From assembly GCA_016719925.1 (NCBI GenBank), contig JADJYC010000001.1, positions 1 through 64,000 of the forward strand: DNA of 64,000 nucleotides, written 5' to 3'. Positions within the stretch are counted from its first letter, which is position 1; the number at the start of each line of letters is the position of its first letter. Source of the DNA: Crocinitomicaceae bacterium (lineage in GTDB: Bacteria; Bacteroidota; Bacteroidia; Flavobacteriales_D; Crocinitomicaceae). Positions 29,898 to 38,919 of the stretch are shown here, one piece after another. A program made the position numbers and the translations under genes. The notes below the pieces were generated by a model that searched no databases, was not told the DNA's origin, and worked only from the letters and a program-made list of their open reading frames with translations.

Positions 29898-30540
29898 AGC
29901 TATTTTCTACGATTTTGACGGCGTTATCAAAGACTCTACTGATATAAAATCAGCTGCTTTCCATTCCCTGTATTCTCCATTTGGTGAAAACTTGGCAAAT
30001 AAGGTGGTTGCTCATCATCAGGCACATGGCGGAGTTTCGCGTTTTGAAAAAATTAAACTTTATCATGCAGATTTCTTAAATATTCATTTGACAGAAAATG
30101 AAATAAGCGATTGGGCAAACCGGTTTGCTGAACTTGTTTTTCAAAAAGTGATTGAGTGTAATTATGTTGCGGGTGCATTGGAATCAATTGAATTGTTAAG
30201 TAAAAAATACAGTCAGTTTATTGTTACAGGAACACCTGAAACGGAAATTCATCAAATACTCGAAAAGCTTGGAATCTGGAAACATTTCAAAAAAGCTTAT
30301 GGTGCACCAGCCACAAAAACAGATATCTGTAAACGAATTCTGAAAGAAGAAAATTTACAGCCGGATGAAGTGGTATTTATTGGTGATGCAACAACAGATT
30401 ACAACGCTGCCAAGGACTGTGGTTTGCATTTTGTTTTGCGTGAACATCATGAGAACTTAATTTATTTTAAGGATAAGGATGTTGCCAGAATCAAAGATCT
30501 GTCGAAATTTGAATCCGTAATAAACCAATTTAATTCATGA
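29887..30540 (+). CDS. HAD-family phosphatase
   Basis: A 217-residue HAD hydrolase of the beta-phosphoglucomutase/phosphoglycolate type with a helical cap. Motif I is FYDFDGVIKDS (nucleophile Asp), motif II is FIVTGTPE, motif III the Lys of APATKTDI and motif IV is FIGDATTDYNAA. ATG 29887 starts inside the end of the cyclase gene. By analogy with KdsC or NanP-type phosphatases it would remove the phosphate from a sugar-acid phosphate before CMP activation. It overlaps the next gene by four bases. Confidence 0.85.
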   Translation: MKIKAIFYDFDGVIKDSTDIKSAAFHSLYSPFGENLANKVVAHHQAHGGVSRFEKIKLYHADFLNIHLTENEISDWANRFAELVFQKVIECNYVAGALESIELLSKKYSQFIVTGTPETEIHQILEKLGIWKHFKKAYGAPATKTDICKRILKEENLQPDEVVFIGDATTDYNAAKDCGLHFVLREHHENLIYFKDKDVARIKDLSKFESVINQFNS

Positions 30541-31459
30541 AATTAGCTATCACATCTCCCTCTTTTTCAAAAAATCCGGTTCTGGTAGCTGAAGCCAGAA
30601 AGTTGGTTCCTGATTGCAAAGTCAATGAGAAGGGAATTCTGTATTCAGGCAAAGAGCTGATTGATTATTTAAAGGGATATGATGTTGCAATTATTGGTCT
30701 GGAAGAAATCAACAAAGAAGTTGTTGACGCATTGCCTGAATTAAAATTCATTAGCAAATATGGTGTTGGTTTGAATAACATTGATTTGGATTATTGCAAG
30801 TCAAAGGGACTGCCAATAGGATGGACAGGAGGAGTGAACAGATTATCTGTTGCTGAAATGGTGATAGGAAATGTGATTTCATTATTCAGAAATCTCTATG
30901 TCACTTCCAACCTTTTGAAAAAGGAGAATGGCTGAAAAACGGTGGCAGACAACTTTCCGGAACAACAGTGGGAATCATTGGAGTGGGGCATATTGGAAAA
31001 GAACTGATTCGTTTGCTGAAACCATTTGAATGTAAAATTTTGGTGAACGATATTATTGATCAGACATCTTATTACAAAGAGGTTGGAGCAACAGCTGTGA
31101 GCAAAGAAGAAATTTTTGCAAAATCAGATTGGGTAACTATTCATACACCTTTGGATTCATTTACGAGAAATATGGTGAATGAAAAAATGTTGTCACTGAT
31201 GCAGCCACATGCGTTGTTAGTTAATGCAGCGCGCGGAGGAATTGTCGATGAAGTAGCTCTAAAAAATGCGCTGAAGAATCTAAAAATCGGCGGTGCTTTT
31301 CTCGATGTGTATGACATTGAACCTCCAACAGATATAGAACTACTTGAAATTCCAAACCTGATATGCACACCACACATTGGTGGTAACTCCAAAGAAGCTG
31401 TTATGGCTATGGGCATGAGTGCTATCGGGCATTTGAAAGGGTATGTAGAGGGGAGATGA
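30537..31459 (+). CDS. D-2-hydroxyacid dehydrogenase, phosphoglycerate dehydrogenase-like (one frame break)
   Basis: NAD-dependent enzyme of about 308 residues. The nucleotide motif is GIIGVGHIGKELI, and the catalytic residues are visible as Arg in NAARGGIVDE, Glu in DVYDIEPP and His in CTPHIGGNS. There is no C-terminal ACT domain, so it is not a classical regulated SerA. In the sugar operon it may oxidise or reduce a 2-hydroxy/2-keto acid intermediate, or supply the aldehyde or keto acid for the aldolase. The frame is one base short in the A5GG run at 30918-30924; with one base added it reads LLKKGEWLKNGGRQLSG. It overlaps both neighbours by four bases. Confidence 0.83.
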
Positions 31460-32223
31460 AACGGTTATTGAGTACAATATTTTTTAAAGTTTTATTCACC
31501 TGGATTCGTGTTAAAGAATCGTTTTACCGGTTCAGAAATAAAAACAAAAAGAAAATTCTGATTTATACAGACTCACGCGGTCATGAAATCACCAGACTGA
31601 AAAACAAGCATAATCCTTTTTCATCGTACGCCAACTATTTCATTAAGAATTATAATACGACTACCCAAATTTGTCCTGAAAAGCATACTACACTGTATGA
31701 TTTTTTGTACTTTATGAAATATAATAAATCAACTTTTGATTATGTGATTTCACATACCGGGGTTGTGTGTTTCGCACCACGACCTTTTTCACAAGGTCAG
31801 GACGTTATAAAACTGAAAAGAAATAAAATAGTTGATCTCTTTGGAGAAGAAAACTACCAGCGCATACTTCAATTTGAAGGATATCCTGAAAAATATCTAG
31901 GGGAAAAAACAACGGCAATAGTTCCTGAATTTATGCTGGATCTGATAGGTGAAGAACTAAATAAAATTCCAAATCTGATATGGATTGCGTGTAATCCGGT
32001 AATTGACGGATGGCTTGGTAATTACAACAAACCACGTCCGGAAAATCTGGGAATGGTTTCTGAAAAAAGTAAAAGAACCGTAGCGCATCTGACTGATCAA
32101 AAAGTAGTAGATATTACAACCTGGTCTGAATCTGAAATCAGAAAATATACCTGTGATAATGTTCATTTGACTCAGGCCGGCATGGATAATTTGCTCGAAT
32201 CCTGCAGAAAATTTATTAAGTAA
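31456..32223 (+). CDS. SGNH-hydrolase-like protein
   Basis: A 255-residue protein not closely recognised. It has a short basic N-terminus with a hydrophobic patch (LLSTIFFKVLFTWI). Two elements fit an SGNH/GDSL esterase: block I as LIYTDSRGHEIT near residues 35-46, with the Ser after Asp, and block V as DNVHLTQAGM near the C-terminus, with Asp-x2-His. It may add or remove acyl groups on the glycan. The block I context (TDSRG) is unusual, so enzymatic activity is not assured. It overlaps the dehydrogenase gene by four bases. Confidence 0.6.
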   Translation: MKRLLSTIFFKVLFTWIRVKESFYRFRNKNKKKILIYTDSRGHEITRLKNKHNPFSSYANYFIKNYNTTTQICPEKHTTLYDFLYFMKYNKSTFDYVISHTGVVCFAPRPFSQGQDVIKLKRNKIVDLFGEENYQRILQFEGYPEKYLGEKTTAIVPEFMLDLIGEELNKIPNLIWIACNPVIDGWLGNYNKPRPENLGMVSEKSKRTVAHLTDQKVVDITTWSESEIRKYTCDNVHLTQAGMDNLLESCRKFIK

Positions 32224-32280
32224 TTCATCCAACATGAGCTACTTCTTTTCTGTTTCTTACCTTTGAATCAAATATCTCAA

Positions 32281-33096
32281 ATGGCTAATATTCTCAGAAC
32301 AATTGCAAAACAACTTATTCCTTTAAGTATTCTGGAACAACCCGGAAAAAGAAAAGGGTTTGACCGGGAAGAACTGAAAAAGCTGAAAGATAAATTCAAA
32401 GGAAAAAGATGTTTCATTGTTGGAAACGGTCCTTCACTGAATCAACTGGATTTATCTCTACTGAAGAATGAGTATAGTTTTGCAGTCAACGGAATTTTTT
32501 ATAAAACCCGTGAAATGGGATATAAGCCATCATTTTATGTGGTTGAAGACCGTCATGTGATGGCTGATAACATTGATGAAATCAACAAGTACGAATGTGA
32601 TTATAAGTTTTTTCCGAGCGCCTACAAAAAACAAGTGACCAATTTTAAGAATGTTTATTTCTTCAATATGGATGTAGGATTTTACGTGGATCGCAGCAAA
32701 CATTTTGAAAAAAGCAGATTCAGCAAAGATTGTTCAGAAGTGATTTACTGCGGACAATCTGTGACCTTTATAAATCTTCAACTGGCTTATTACCTTGGGT
32801 TTTCAGAAATTTATCTGATAGGAATGGATTTCAATTATGTAATTCCGGATTCAGTGAAAATGATCAAAGGAGCGGTGATTGAAAGCACAGAAGATGATGT
32901 CAATCACTTTCATCCGGATTATTTTGGTAAAGGAAAAAAATGGCATGATCCAAAACTTCACAACGTACTTCAGAGTTACAAACTGCACAAAAAAGTTTTT
33001 GAAGAAGACGGACGTAAAATCTTTAATGCTACCGCCGGCGGAAAACTGGAAGAATTTGAACGTGTTGATTTTCATCAGTTGCTGAAAGGGAAATAA
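32281..33096 (+). CDS. MptE-like / DUF115 protein
   Basis: About 271 residues. KRCFIVGNGPSLNQLD near residue 40 and EIYLIGMDFNYVIPD near 180 are the conserved parts of the MptE-like family (PF01973). Its characterised archaeal member is a pterin pyrophosphokinase, while bacterial relatives sit in flagellin-glycosylation and polysaccharide clusters. ATG 32281 is preferred to the TTG at 32263, which lies inside a TACCTTTG promoter-like box (32258-32265). A role in sugar transfer is inferred from context. It is the last gene of the cluster. Confidence 0.72.
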   Translation: MANILRTIAKQLIPLSILEQPGKRKGFDREELKKLKDKFKGKRCFIVGNGPSLNQLDLSLLKNEYSFAVNGIFYKTREMGYKPSFYVVEDRHVMADNIDEINKYECDYKFFPSAYKKQVTNFKNVYFFNMDVGFYVDRSKHFEKSRFSKDCSEVIYCGQSVTFINLQLAYYLGFSEIYLIGMDFNYVIPDSVKMIKGAVIESTEDDVNHFHPDYFGKGKKWHDPKLHNVLQSYKLHKKVFEEDGRKIFNATAGGKLEEFERVDFHQLLKGK

Positions 33097-33102
33097 TACG
33101 GT

Positions 33103-33133
33103 TTGACTTTCTCCTCTTGTTTGAATATCTTTG
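33103..33133 (+). promoter_or_regulatory. Promoter of the T9SS type B gene
   Basis: TTG (33103-33105), 20 bases, TATCTTTG (33126-33133). The start codon ATG 33138 follows only four bases after the -7 box, so the transcript would be leaderless or nearly so. Confidence 0.55.
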
Positions 33134-33137
33134 GGCT

Positions 33138-35732
33138 ATGCCCAAAACAAAACATTTTCTTTTTGTTCTGCTTGTTTTCACCGGTTCATTATCATTTGGC
33201 CAGCTTGAAAAACATATCTGGCATTTCAATACAACAAATAAAGGTTTATTTTTTGATCCGGGAAATTCATTTATACCAGTCGTTACAAATTCCAGTTATA
33301 CTCCTTTTGGCGGTGAAGGATGCGGTGTAGTCACACATCCAATAACGGGTGTCCTTCAATTTTATTCAGACGGAATGATTTGTGCAGACAGAAATGATGA
33401 TGTCATGCCGAATGGTTCGGGTTTATCTGGTTTATCTTCTTCAATCAGCAATGGAAAGGCTTGTCTTGTTCCGGGTTATTGTGACCGTTATTATTTATTC
33501 AGCAATTCATACACGCATGAAGCCAACACTACCGGTTCAGTTTATTACAGTGTTGTAGACATGAATTTGGTTGGCAACGGCGTTGTTGGAAATGAACTTG
33601 GAGACATTCTCGCAGGTCAGAAAAATATTTTTGTTGCAACAGGGATTTCAGAAGCAATTGAAATTATTCCAAAAACAAATTCACATGAATATTGGCTCTT
33701 GATTGGAAAGAACGTAGCCAATCAAATTGAAATTTATAATGTAACTGCGTCCGGAATATTACTTCACTCTACCTATAATTTGCCATATGTACTCAGTGAT
33801 ATGCGGGCAATGGTATATTGTGAGCAAAACAATAAAGTAGCTTTGGCAAGTTGTATTGAAATGAATCCAACCGTAATTATGGATTTTGATCCGGCAACCG
33901 GAATTGTAACATCAACTTTTCAAATTCCTGGAACACCATTTGGAACGTCACCTTTATACTGGATGGGTACAAACGCTTTGGAGTGGTCTCCTGACGGAAC
34001 AAAACTTTATATAGGTAAATACAGGACTTCGAGTCCTTCCGGCGGCGGAAAATTATTTCATTACGATTTGGATTTGCCTGCAAATCCTCCGCAGATTCTT
34101 GTTAATCTGGGAACAAATTCCAGTATAGTTTCCCGCGGTTTAAGACTTGCACCAGACGGAAAAATCTATTACATGTATACAAATCCTTCAGGTATTGTTC
34201 AGCAACTTGGAGTTATTCATAATCCTGACGGAGATTTTGCAAGTTGTAATTTTCAGTCTAATTTTCTGAACATGGGAATTAATCTGGGCAATTCAAATTC
34301 ATTTCCGTTTTTTTTAAACTGGAACAATACGCTGCCTGAAATTTCGGACACGCTGATCTCATTTGCATGTGAATTACCGGCTTCATTTTCATTTACACCA
34401 TTGGCCGGAATCACAGATTTTGAAAACGATAATCTTAGTTTTTCAGTGGACAATATTTCAGGAGGAACAGTTTCTGTTTCAGGTTCAGATATTTTATTTA
34501 CACCAACACCTGGCTTTGTCGGATTAACGTCGTTTGAAGTTGTTTATGAAGATGATTTTTGTTTTCCTTTAACAGATTCATTTGTTGTAGAACTGGAGGT
34601 TGATATGACAGGTGGAACACTGAATTTGCTTGATCAGATTGAGGCGTGTGAAAATGAAACTGTTATTTTGAATGCAGGAGGTTCATTTGCTTCTTATTTG
34701 TGGTCAACATCAGAAAGCACATCTCAGATTTCCGTTAATTCACCCGGTATTTATTCCGTTGAAGTTGCAACTCTTTCAGGCTGCACCGCATTTGATACAA
34801 CTGAGGTAATTTATTTAACAGCACAGCAGTTGAATCTGGGACCTGATATCTCAACTTGTGAAGAGGAAGTAATTATAACTGCAGGAATTTTCAATGGAGA
34901 TGTTATTTGGTTTGACGGTTCTTCCGGTTCATCAGTGTCAGTTAGTGCTTCTGGTTTAATTTATGCTGACGGTGTTGATTTGAATGGCTGTTCAAGCTCA
35001 GATACTTTGCAGGTTGTAATGTTCCCTTCTGATCCGGTTGATTTGGGTGATGATATGTTGATTTGTGATGAACCGGTTTATCTGGTTGCTGCCGGATATT
35101 CATCCGTTGTTTGGAGTACAGGAGATTTTACAGATAGTCTTCTTGTAAATTCAGAGGGTTTGTATACCGTTGAAGCAACAAATAGTTTTGGTTGTACCAC
35201 ATCTGATGAAATTGAAATTGATTATATCGAGGTTAGTTCTGTTTCTTTAGGCCCTGATATTTCAACGTGCTCTGACAACTCAATCAATTTGCACACAGGA
35301 AATACTCAAGGTTCATTTTTATGGTCAGACGGAAATACCGGCGAATCAATTTTAGTTGAAGAATCAGGAGTTTATTTTGTAGAACAAACAGTTTGCGGAA
35401 TTACCATTCGTGACAGTATAGAAGTCACAATTAATACGTTGGATAAAGTTGTTTTTATTCCCAATGCTTTTACACCTGACGGAAATAATTTAAATCCTGT
35501 TTTTGTTCCGGTGATTGCAGAAACGGGAAGTATTATCAGTTATGAGCTTCATATATTTGACAGGTGGGGTGGAGTAGTTTTTCATTCTGAAGTAATCAAT
35601 GAATTCTGGAATGGCACAAACAGCAAAGGTATAGTTCAAGACGGGGTATACACATATCGAATTGCCATAGAATATGATTGTCCGGAAGATCCGTACTGGG
35701 TTAAATTCGGACATGTAACTGTACTTAAGTGA
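33138..35732 (+). CDS. T9SS-secreted protein with gliding-motility-associated C-terminal domain (type B sorting)
   Basis: Large surface or secreted protein of about 864 residues, frame intact. ATG 33138 gives signal peptide MPKTKHFLFVLLVFTGSLSFGQ. Residues up to about 410 look like a beta-propeller-type domain, with WSPDGTKLYIGKY and LAPDGKIYYMY blades. An Ig/PKD-like domain and three to four repeats with the refrain LGPDISTC ... LWSDGNTG follow. The last 85 residues (VFIPNAFTPDGNNLNP; ELHIFDRWGGVVF; WNGTNSKGIVQDGVYTYRI) are the CHU_C/TIGR04131 domain, the type B T9SS signal. It lies between the sugar cluster and a flippase. The ligand is unknown. Confidence 0.9.
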   Translation: MPKTKHFLFVLLVFTGSLSFGQLEKHIWHFNTTNKGLFFDPGNSFIPVVTNSSYTPFGGEGCGVVTHPITGVLQFYSDGMICADRNDDVMPNGSGLSGLSSSISNGKACLVPGYCDRYYLFSNSYTHEANTTGSVYYSVVDMNLVGNGVVGNELGDILAGQKNIFVATGISEAIEIIPKTNSHEYWLLIGKNVANQIEIYNVTASGILLHSTYNLPYVLSDMRAMVYCEQNNKVALASCIEMNPTVIMDFDPATGIVTSTFQIPGTPFGTSPLYWMGTNALEWSPDGTKLYIGKYRTSSPSGGGKLFHYDLDLPANPPQILVNLGTNSSIVSRGLRLAPDGKIYYMYTNPSGIVQQLGVIHNPDGDFASCNFQSNFLNMGINLGNSNSFPFFLNWNNTLPEISDTLISFACELPASFSFTPLAGITDFENDNLSFSVDNISGGTVSVSGSDILFTPTPGFVGLTSFEVVYEDDFCFPLTDSFVVELEVDMTGGTLNLLDQIEACENETVILNAGGSFASYLWSTSESTSQISVNSPGIYSVEVATLSGCTAFDTTEVIYLTAQQLNLGPDISTCEEEVIITAGIFNGDVIWFDGSSGSSVSVSASGLIYADGVDLNGCSSSDTLQVVMFPSDPVDLGDDMLICDEPVYLVAAGYSSVVWSTGDFTDSLLVNSEGLYTVEATNSFGCTTSDEIEIDYIEVSSVSLGPDISTCSDNSINLHTGNTQGSFLWSDGNTGESILVEESGVYFVEQTVCGITIRDSIEVTINTLDKVVFIPNAFTPDGNNLNPVFVPVIAETGSIISYELHIFDRWGGVVFHSEVINEFWNGTNSKGIVQDGVYTYRIAIEYDCPEDPYWVKFGHVTVLK

Positions 35733-35818
35733 TATTAAGAAAGCAAGGTTCACAACTGTTTTGTTAATTCAAGTTAATACAGATACTTTCCTGTAAATTT
35801 GAAGTTGAATCAGAAAGT

Positions 35819-37297
35819 ATGGGAATCATCCAACGTCAGGCCTTACGCAATTCACTCATCAATTTTATTGGTGCCGGTTTTGGAGGTTTGACGCGGCTTA
35901 TTATGCCGTTGGTAACCCGCAACAATACTGAGCTTGGTTTGTTGAGTATACTTGATTCAGTTTCCGGAATTTTTGTGGCAGTATTAGGTTTAGGTTACCA
36001 TCAGGTTTTACTCAAAATATTTCCGAAATACCGGAATCCTGAAAACGGCCATTATGGTTTTTTTGTACTGGGTATTTTTTTCTCATTTCTGGGAATAACA
36101 ATCAGTTTTCTTGTTTTTATTTTATTCGGAGATCAATTGCTGCGTGTTGAAACAGACATTACCTTATTTCAGCGATTCTCGTTTCTGATTTTTCCAATGA
36201 TTTTTTTCCGGATTATTTTTTTGAATGTAGACAGTTATGTAAGAATGCTCTACCAGACATTTATCGGAGTTTTTCTGGAGACATTTCTGAGCAAGGTTGT
36301 GATTGCAGCATCCATTGGTTTGTATGTTTTATTGTGGATCGATTTTGAACAGTTTGTTTATCTGTATGCGTTTTCATTTTGCATTCCGGGTTTTGTTGTT
36401 TTGATTTTTGCTTTCTTCAAAACAGAGAAAATCACCTTGCCTTCAAAAGAACTTTTTGTACCGGCAGAACGCAAGAAAATTTATGAGTATGCGCTCTTTG
36501 GAATGCTGATGGGAGCTTCTACTTCTATTGTTTTATACATTGATCAGCTTATGCTTGGAAAAATGTTGTCATTGGAAGATGTTGGAGTATACAGCATTTT
36601 GTTTTTTGCTGCCAGATTTATTTTAATTCCTTCAACAGGAATAAACCGCATTGCACAAGTAATTTTAGCTGAAGCCTGGCTTAGAAATGACAAAGAAACG
36701 ATTGAAGATGTTTATACCAAAAGTTGTGTCAATCAATTATTGATTGCAGCGTTTCTTTTAGGAGTGGGATGGACCTTACTGGATCCTGTTTTTTCTTTGC
36801 ATTATAAATTTGCGGCATTTGCTGACAATAAAGAACTTTTTTTAATTCTTGGAATTGGTGTGTTGGTTGAAATGAGTACAGGAGCAAACAGCGCAGTTAT
36901 CTCTACATCCAAACATTATAAATACGGCATGTATTTTACAGTTGTTCTGGCAATTTTGGCAATCGTATTAAATTATTTTCTGATAAAGGAATATCAGCTT
37001 GTAGGAGCTGCTGTGGCTACAACGCTTGCCATGACAGCGGTGAACATACTCCGCTGGATTTTACTTTACAAAGCGTATGGATTGCAGCCGTTCAATTTTA
37101 ATTTTCTGAAAGCGGTTATTCTGTCCGTTGGATTTTTGCTGATGTGTTATTTTGTGGATTATAATGCAAGTCCGTTTTTGAAAATTTCTCTAAACCTGCT
37201 TGCTGGTACCATAATTTTCTGGGGACTAGTGGTTGGTTTACACCTTTCTGAAGACGTAAACAAATGGTTGCTAAAAATGAAGAATAAGTTTTTCTGA
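35819..37297 (+). CDS. Oligosaccharide flippase (Wzx/MATE-like polysaccharide exporter)
   Basis: A 492-residue integral membrane protein with about 14 predicted spans. It has the N-terminal feature of polysaccharide flippases (RQALRNSLINFIGAGFGGLTRLIMPLVT) and a central helix with YIDQLMLGKMLSLEDVGVYSI. It would flip lipid-linked sugar units across the inner membrane, using the products of the neighbouring sugar genes. No polymerase or ligase is recognisable beside it. The last codons and stop (ATGAAGAATAAG onward) are repeated 128 bases downstream, around a palindromic element. Confidence 0.85.
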   Translation: MGIIQRQALRNSLINFIGAGFGGLTRLIMPLVTRNNTELGLLSILDSVSGIFVAVLGLGYHQVLLKIFPKYRNPENGHYGFFVLGIFFSFLGITISFLVFILFGDQLLRVETDITLFQRFSFLIFPMIFFRIIFLNVDSYVRMLYQTFIGVFLETFLSKVVIAASIGLYVLLWIDFEQFVYLYAFSFCIPGFVVLIFAFFKTEKITLPSKELFVPAERKKIYEYALFGMLMGASTSIVLYIDQLMLGKMLSLEDVGVYSILFFAARFILIPSTGINRIAQVILAEAWLRNDKETIEDVYTKSCVNQLLIAAFLLGVGWTLLDPVFSLHYKFAAFADNKELFLILGIGVLVEMSTGANSAVISTSKHYKYGMYFTVVLAILAIVLNYFLIKEYQLVGAAVATTLAMTAVNILRWILLYKAYGLQPFNFNFLKAVILSVGFLLMCYFVDYNASPFLKISLNLLAGTIIFWGLVVGLHLSEDVNKWLLKMKNKFF

Positions 37298-37429
37298 TTT
37301 ACCCGCAGATATCGCAAATTAATTACACAGATTTTCGCAGAGATAAAAATTGGATCTGCGTTTTTTTCTTCGCAACAATCAGCGCCAGTCAGCGGGAATT
37401 AATAATGAAGAATAAGCTTTTCTGATTTA
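37276..37429. repeat. Palindromic repeat element, copy 2, flanked by 26-base direct repeats
   Basis: Direct repeats at 37276-37301 and 37404-37429 are identical in 25 of 26 bases. Between them lies a 102-base element (37302-37403) with CCGCAGAT (37303-37310) facing ATCTGCG (37354-37360) and the end phrase AGTCAGCGGGAATTAATAA, shared with the element at 20317-20398. The left direct repeat contains the flippase stop codon and the right one the stop codon of the convergent gene. Confidence 0.7.
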
Positions 37430-38460
37430 TTCTTTTTTCTTCTTTTTATCTTTCTTTTTCTTTCCGCCACCTTCTTCAGTACCTCCGTTTTCTGTTGTTC
37501 CGTTATTGGTTGGTTTAGAACCGTCAGGTGCAATTTCCTCTCCAAACTCATTGTAATAATGTTCTTCCAGCAGCACATCTTTTTTATATGTAGCAGTATA
37601 TTTCATGGTGTTTTTGTCATCCTGATAATACTCTTCAAAAATACCGTGACGCATGTCGCCTTTGTAATTTTCAACCGTCCATTTTTTCCGTCCATATAGA
37701 AACGCTTGAACTCTCCTTCTCTTAATCCGTTTTCATGAAATTCAGTATAAAATAATTCACCCGTGTCATAATAATAGCTGGAAGGCCCTGTTTTTTTATC
37801 GTTTACATATTGCTGTTCTGACTCAACTTTTCCATCTTTGAAATAGGTCACATACGTTCCGTCAAACTTTCCGTTTTTGTAGCCGATTTCTTTTTTAATT
37901 GTTCCGCCCGGATAAAATTCCTGCTTTTTCCCGTTCAGTTGCCCCATTTTCCACATCTCAATTTTTTCAATGGTAGAATCAGGGAAATAATAACGCTGTT
38001 CACCGTCAGCAGCGCCCATCACAAATGTTTTTTCCCATTTCAGTGTTCCGTCTTCTCGAAAAAATTTCCAGGTTCCGTCTTCTTTACCTTGTCCTGTGGT
38101 ATCATGACTTCTGACCAGATTGATGTTTCCGTTTTCATAATAAACGGTATCAACTCCATATGACCACCCATTTTTGTATTCCAGTAACATCCAAAGATTT
38201 CCGTTGTTGTGGCATACTTTACATCTGCCTGAATAAACTGCTTGAGTTTTTCTGTTGTAAACCACATCCTTGTCTTCTCCATTGATGTTTACCTTGTCAA
38301 CATAAACAAGGCTTTCGCAATCAGCTACCATTCTGAATCTGGGGTCACGGCACACAGGTGGTTTAGGTCCTTCTTTAGGTTTGTCTTCAGGCGTTACAAT
38401 ACCCTGACCAAATGAAAAAGAAGTCAGCAACGTGATTAATACCAGCAAAAATGATTTCAT
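37427..38460 (-). CDS. Exported YwqK/MORN_2-repeat protein (one frame break)
   Basis: About 345 residues with a signal peptide ending SFSFGQ. The repeat unit is of the MORN_2 type (DGTWKFFREDGTLKWEKTF; NGKKQEFYPGGTIKKEIGYKNG; TGPSSYYYDTGELFY). Such proteins are often named YwqK antitoxins, but no toxin is near and this one is exported, so that name is misleading. The tail is very Lys- and Glu-rich (KKKKDKKKKKE). The frame breaks at the T6 run 37682-37687 (one base short on the A side); restoring one base gives DGKKWTVENYKGDMRHGIFEEYY. It converges on the flippase gene across the repeat element. Confidence 0.78.
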
Positions 38461-38508
38461 ACAGAAGTGATTTGAGCGCTTAAATTAGTAAAAATTAAGC
38501 TTCAATTT

Positions 38509-38919
38509 TTATGCCGGGTTTTGTCCGGTGAAATTGGACTGCAGAATTTGCCTTACTTCAGCCGGAATAGAAATTGTCTTACCCTGATGATAATCAAGAC
38601 AAACAATAACTGATTCACCATAGGTTTTCAAAATCTTATTCTGATCGAAAACGTGATAGGAGAGTGTAAAACTTTTTTCACCAATATGGATACAGTTTAC
38701 TTCAACCTTTATCTGATCTGTGAGATAAACCGGAACATGGTACTCAATGGTATTTTTCTTTACAATAAACCCAAACTTTTTCCAGTCCCAGTCTTTGCCA
38801 AGACCACCAACAAAAAAGCCAATGCGCGCTGATTCAAAGTAATGAAGATACGCAGCATTGTGAACGTGGCCTCCCATGTCAACATCGGCAAAACGAATCT
38901 GAACAGCTGTGCTTATCAT
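38509..38919 (-). CDS. Acyl-CoA thioesterase, 4HBT/YbgC-like hot-dog fold
   Basis: A 136-residue cytoplasmic thioesterase. The N-terminal motif RFADVDMGGHVHNAAYLHYFESAR has the Asp-x3-Gly-His-x-His-Asn-x2-Tyr arrangement of the 4-hydroxybenzoyl-CoA thioesterase group. VYLTDQIKVEVNCIHIGEKSFTLSY is the typical second half. The natural acyl-CoA is not known. It overlaps the CapD/PglF-like gene upstream by four bases (ATGA), so both are translated from one message although their roles are not obviously linked. Confidence 0.82.
   Translation of the reverse strand: MISTAVQIRFADVDMGGHVHNAAYLHYFESARIGFFVGGLGKDWDWKKFGFIVKKNTIEYHVPVYLTDQIKVEVNCIHIGEKSFTLSYHVFDQNKILKTYGESVIVCLDYHQGKTISIPAEVRQILQSNFTGQNPA

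Noticed and set aside
37427..38460. Toxin-antitoxin pair (YwqK antitoxin)
   Set aside because: The protein has a signal peptide and no toxin gene is adjacent; the family name does not prove the function.
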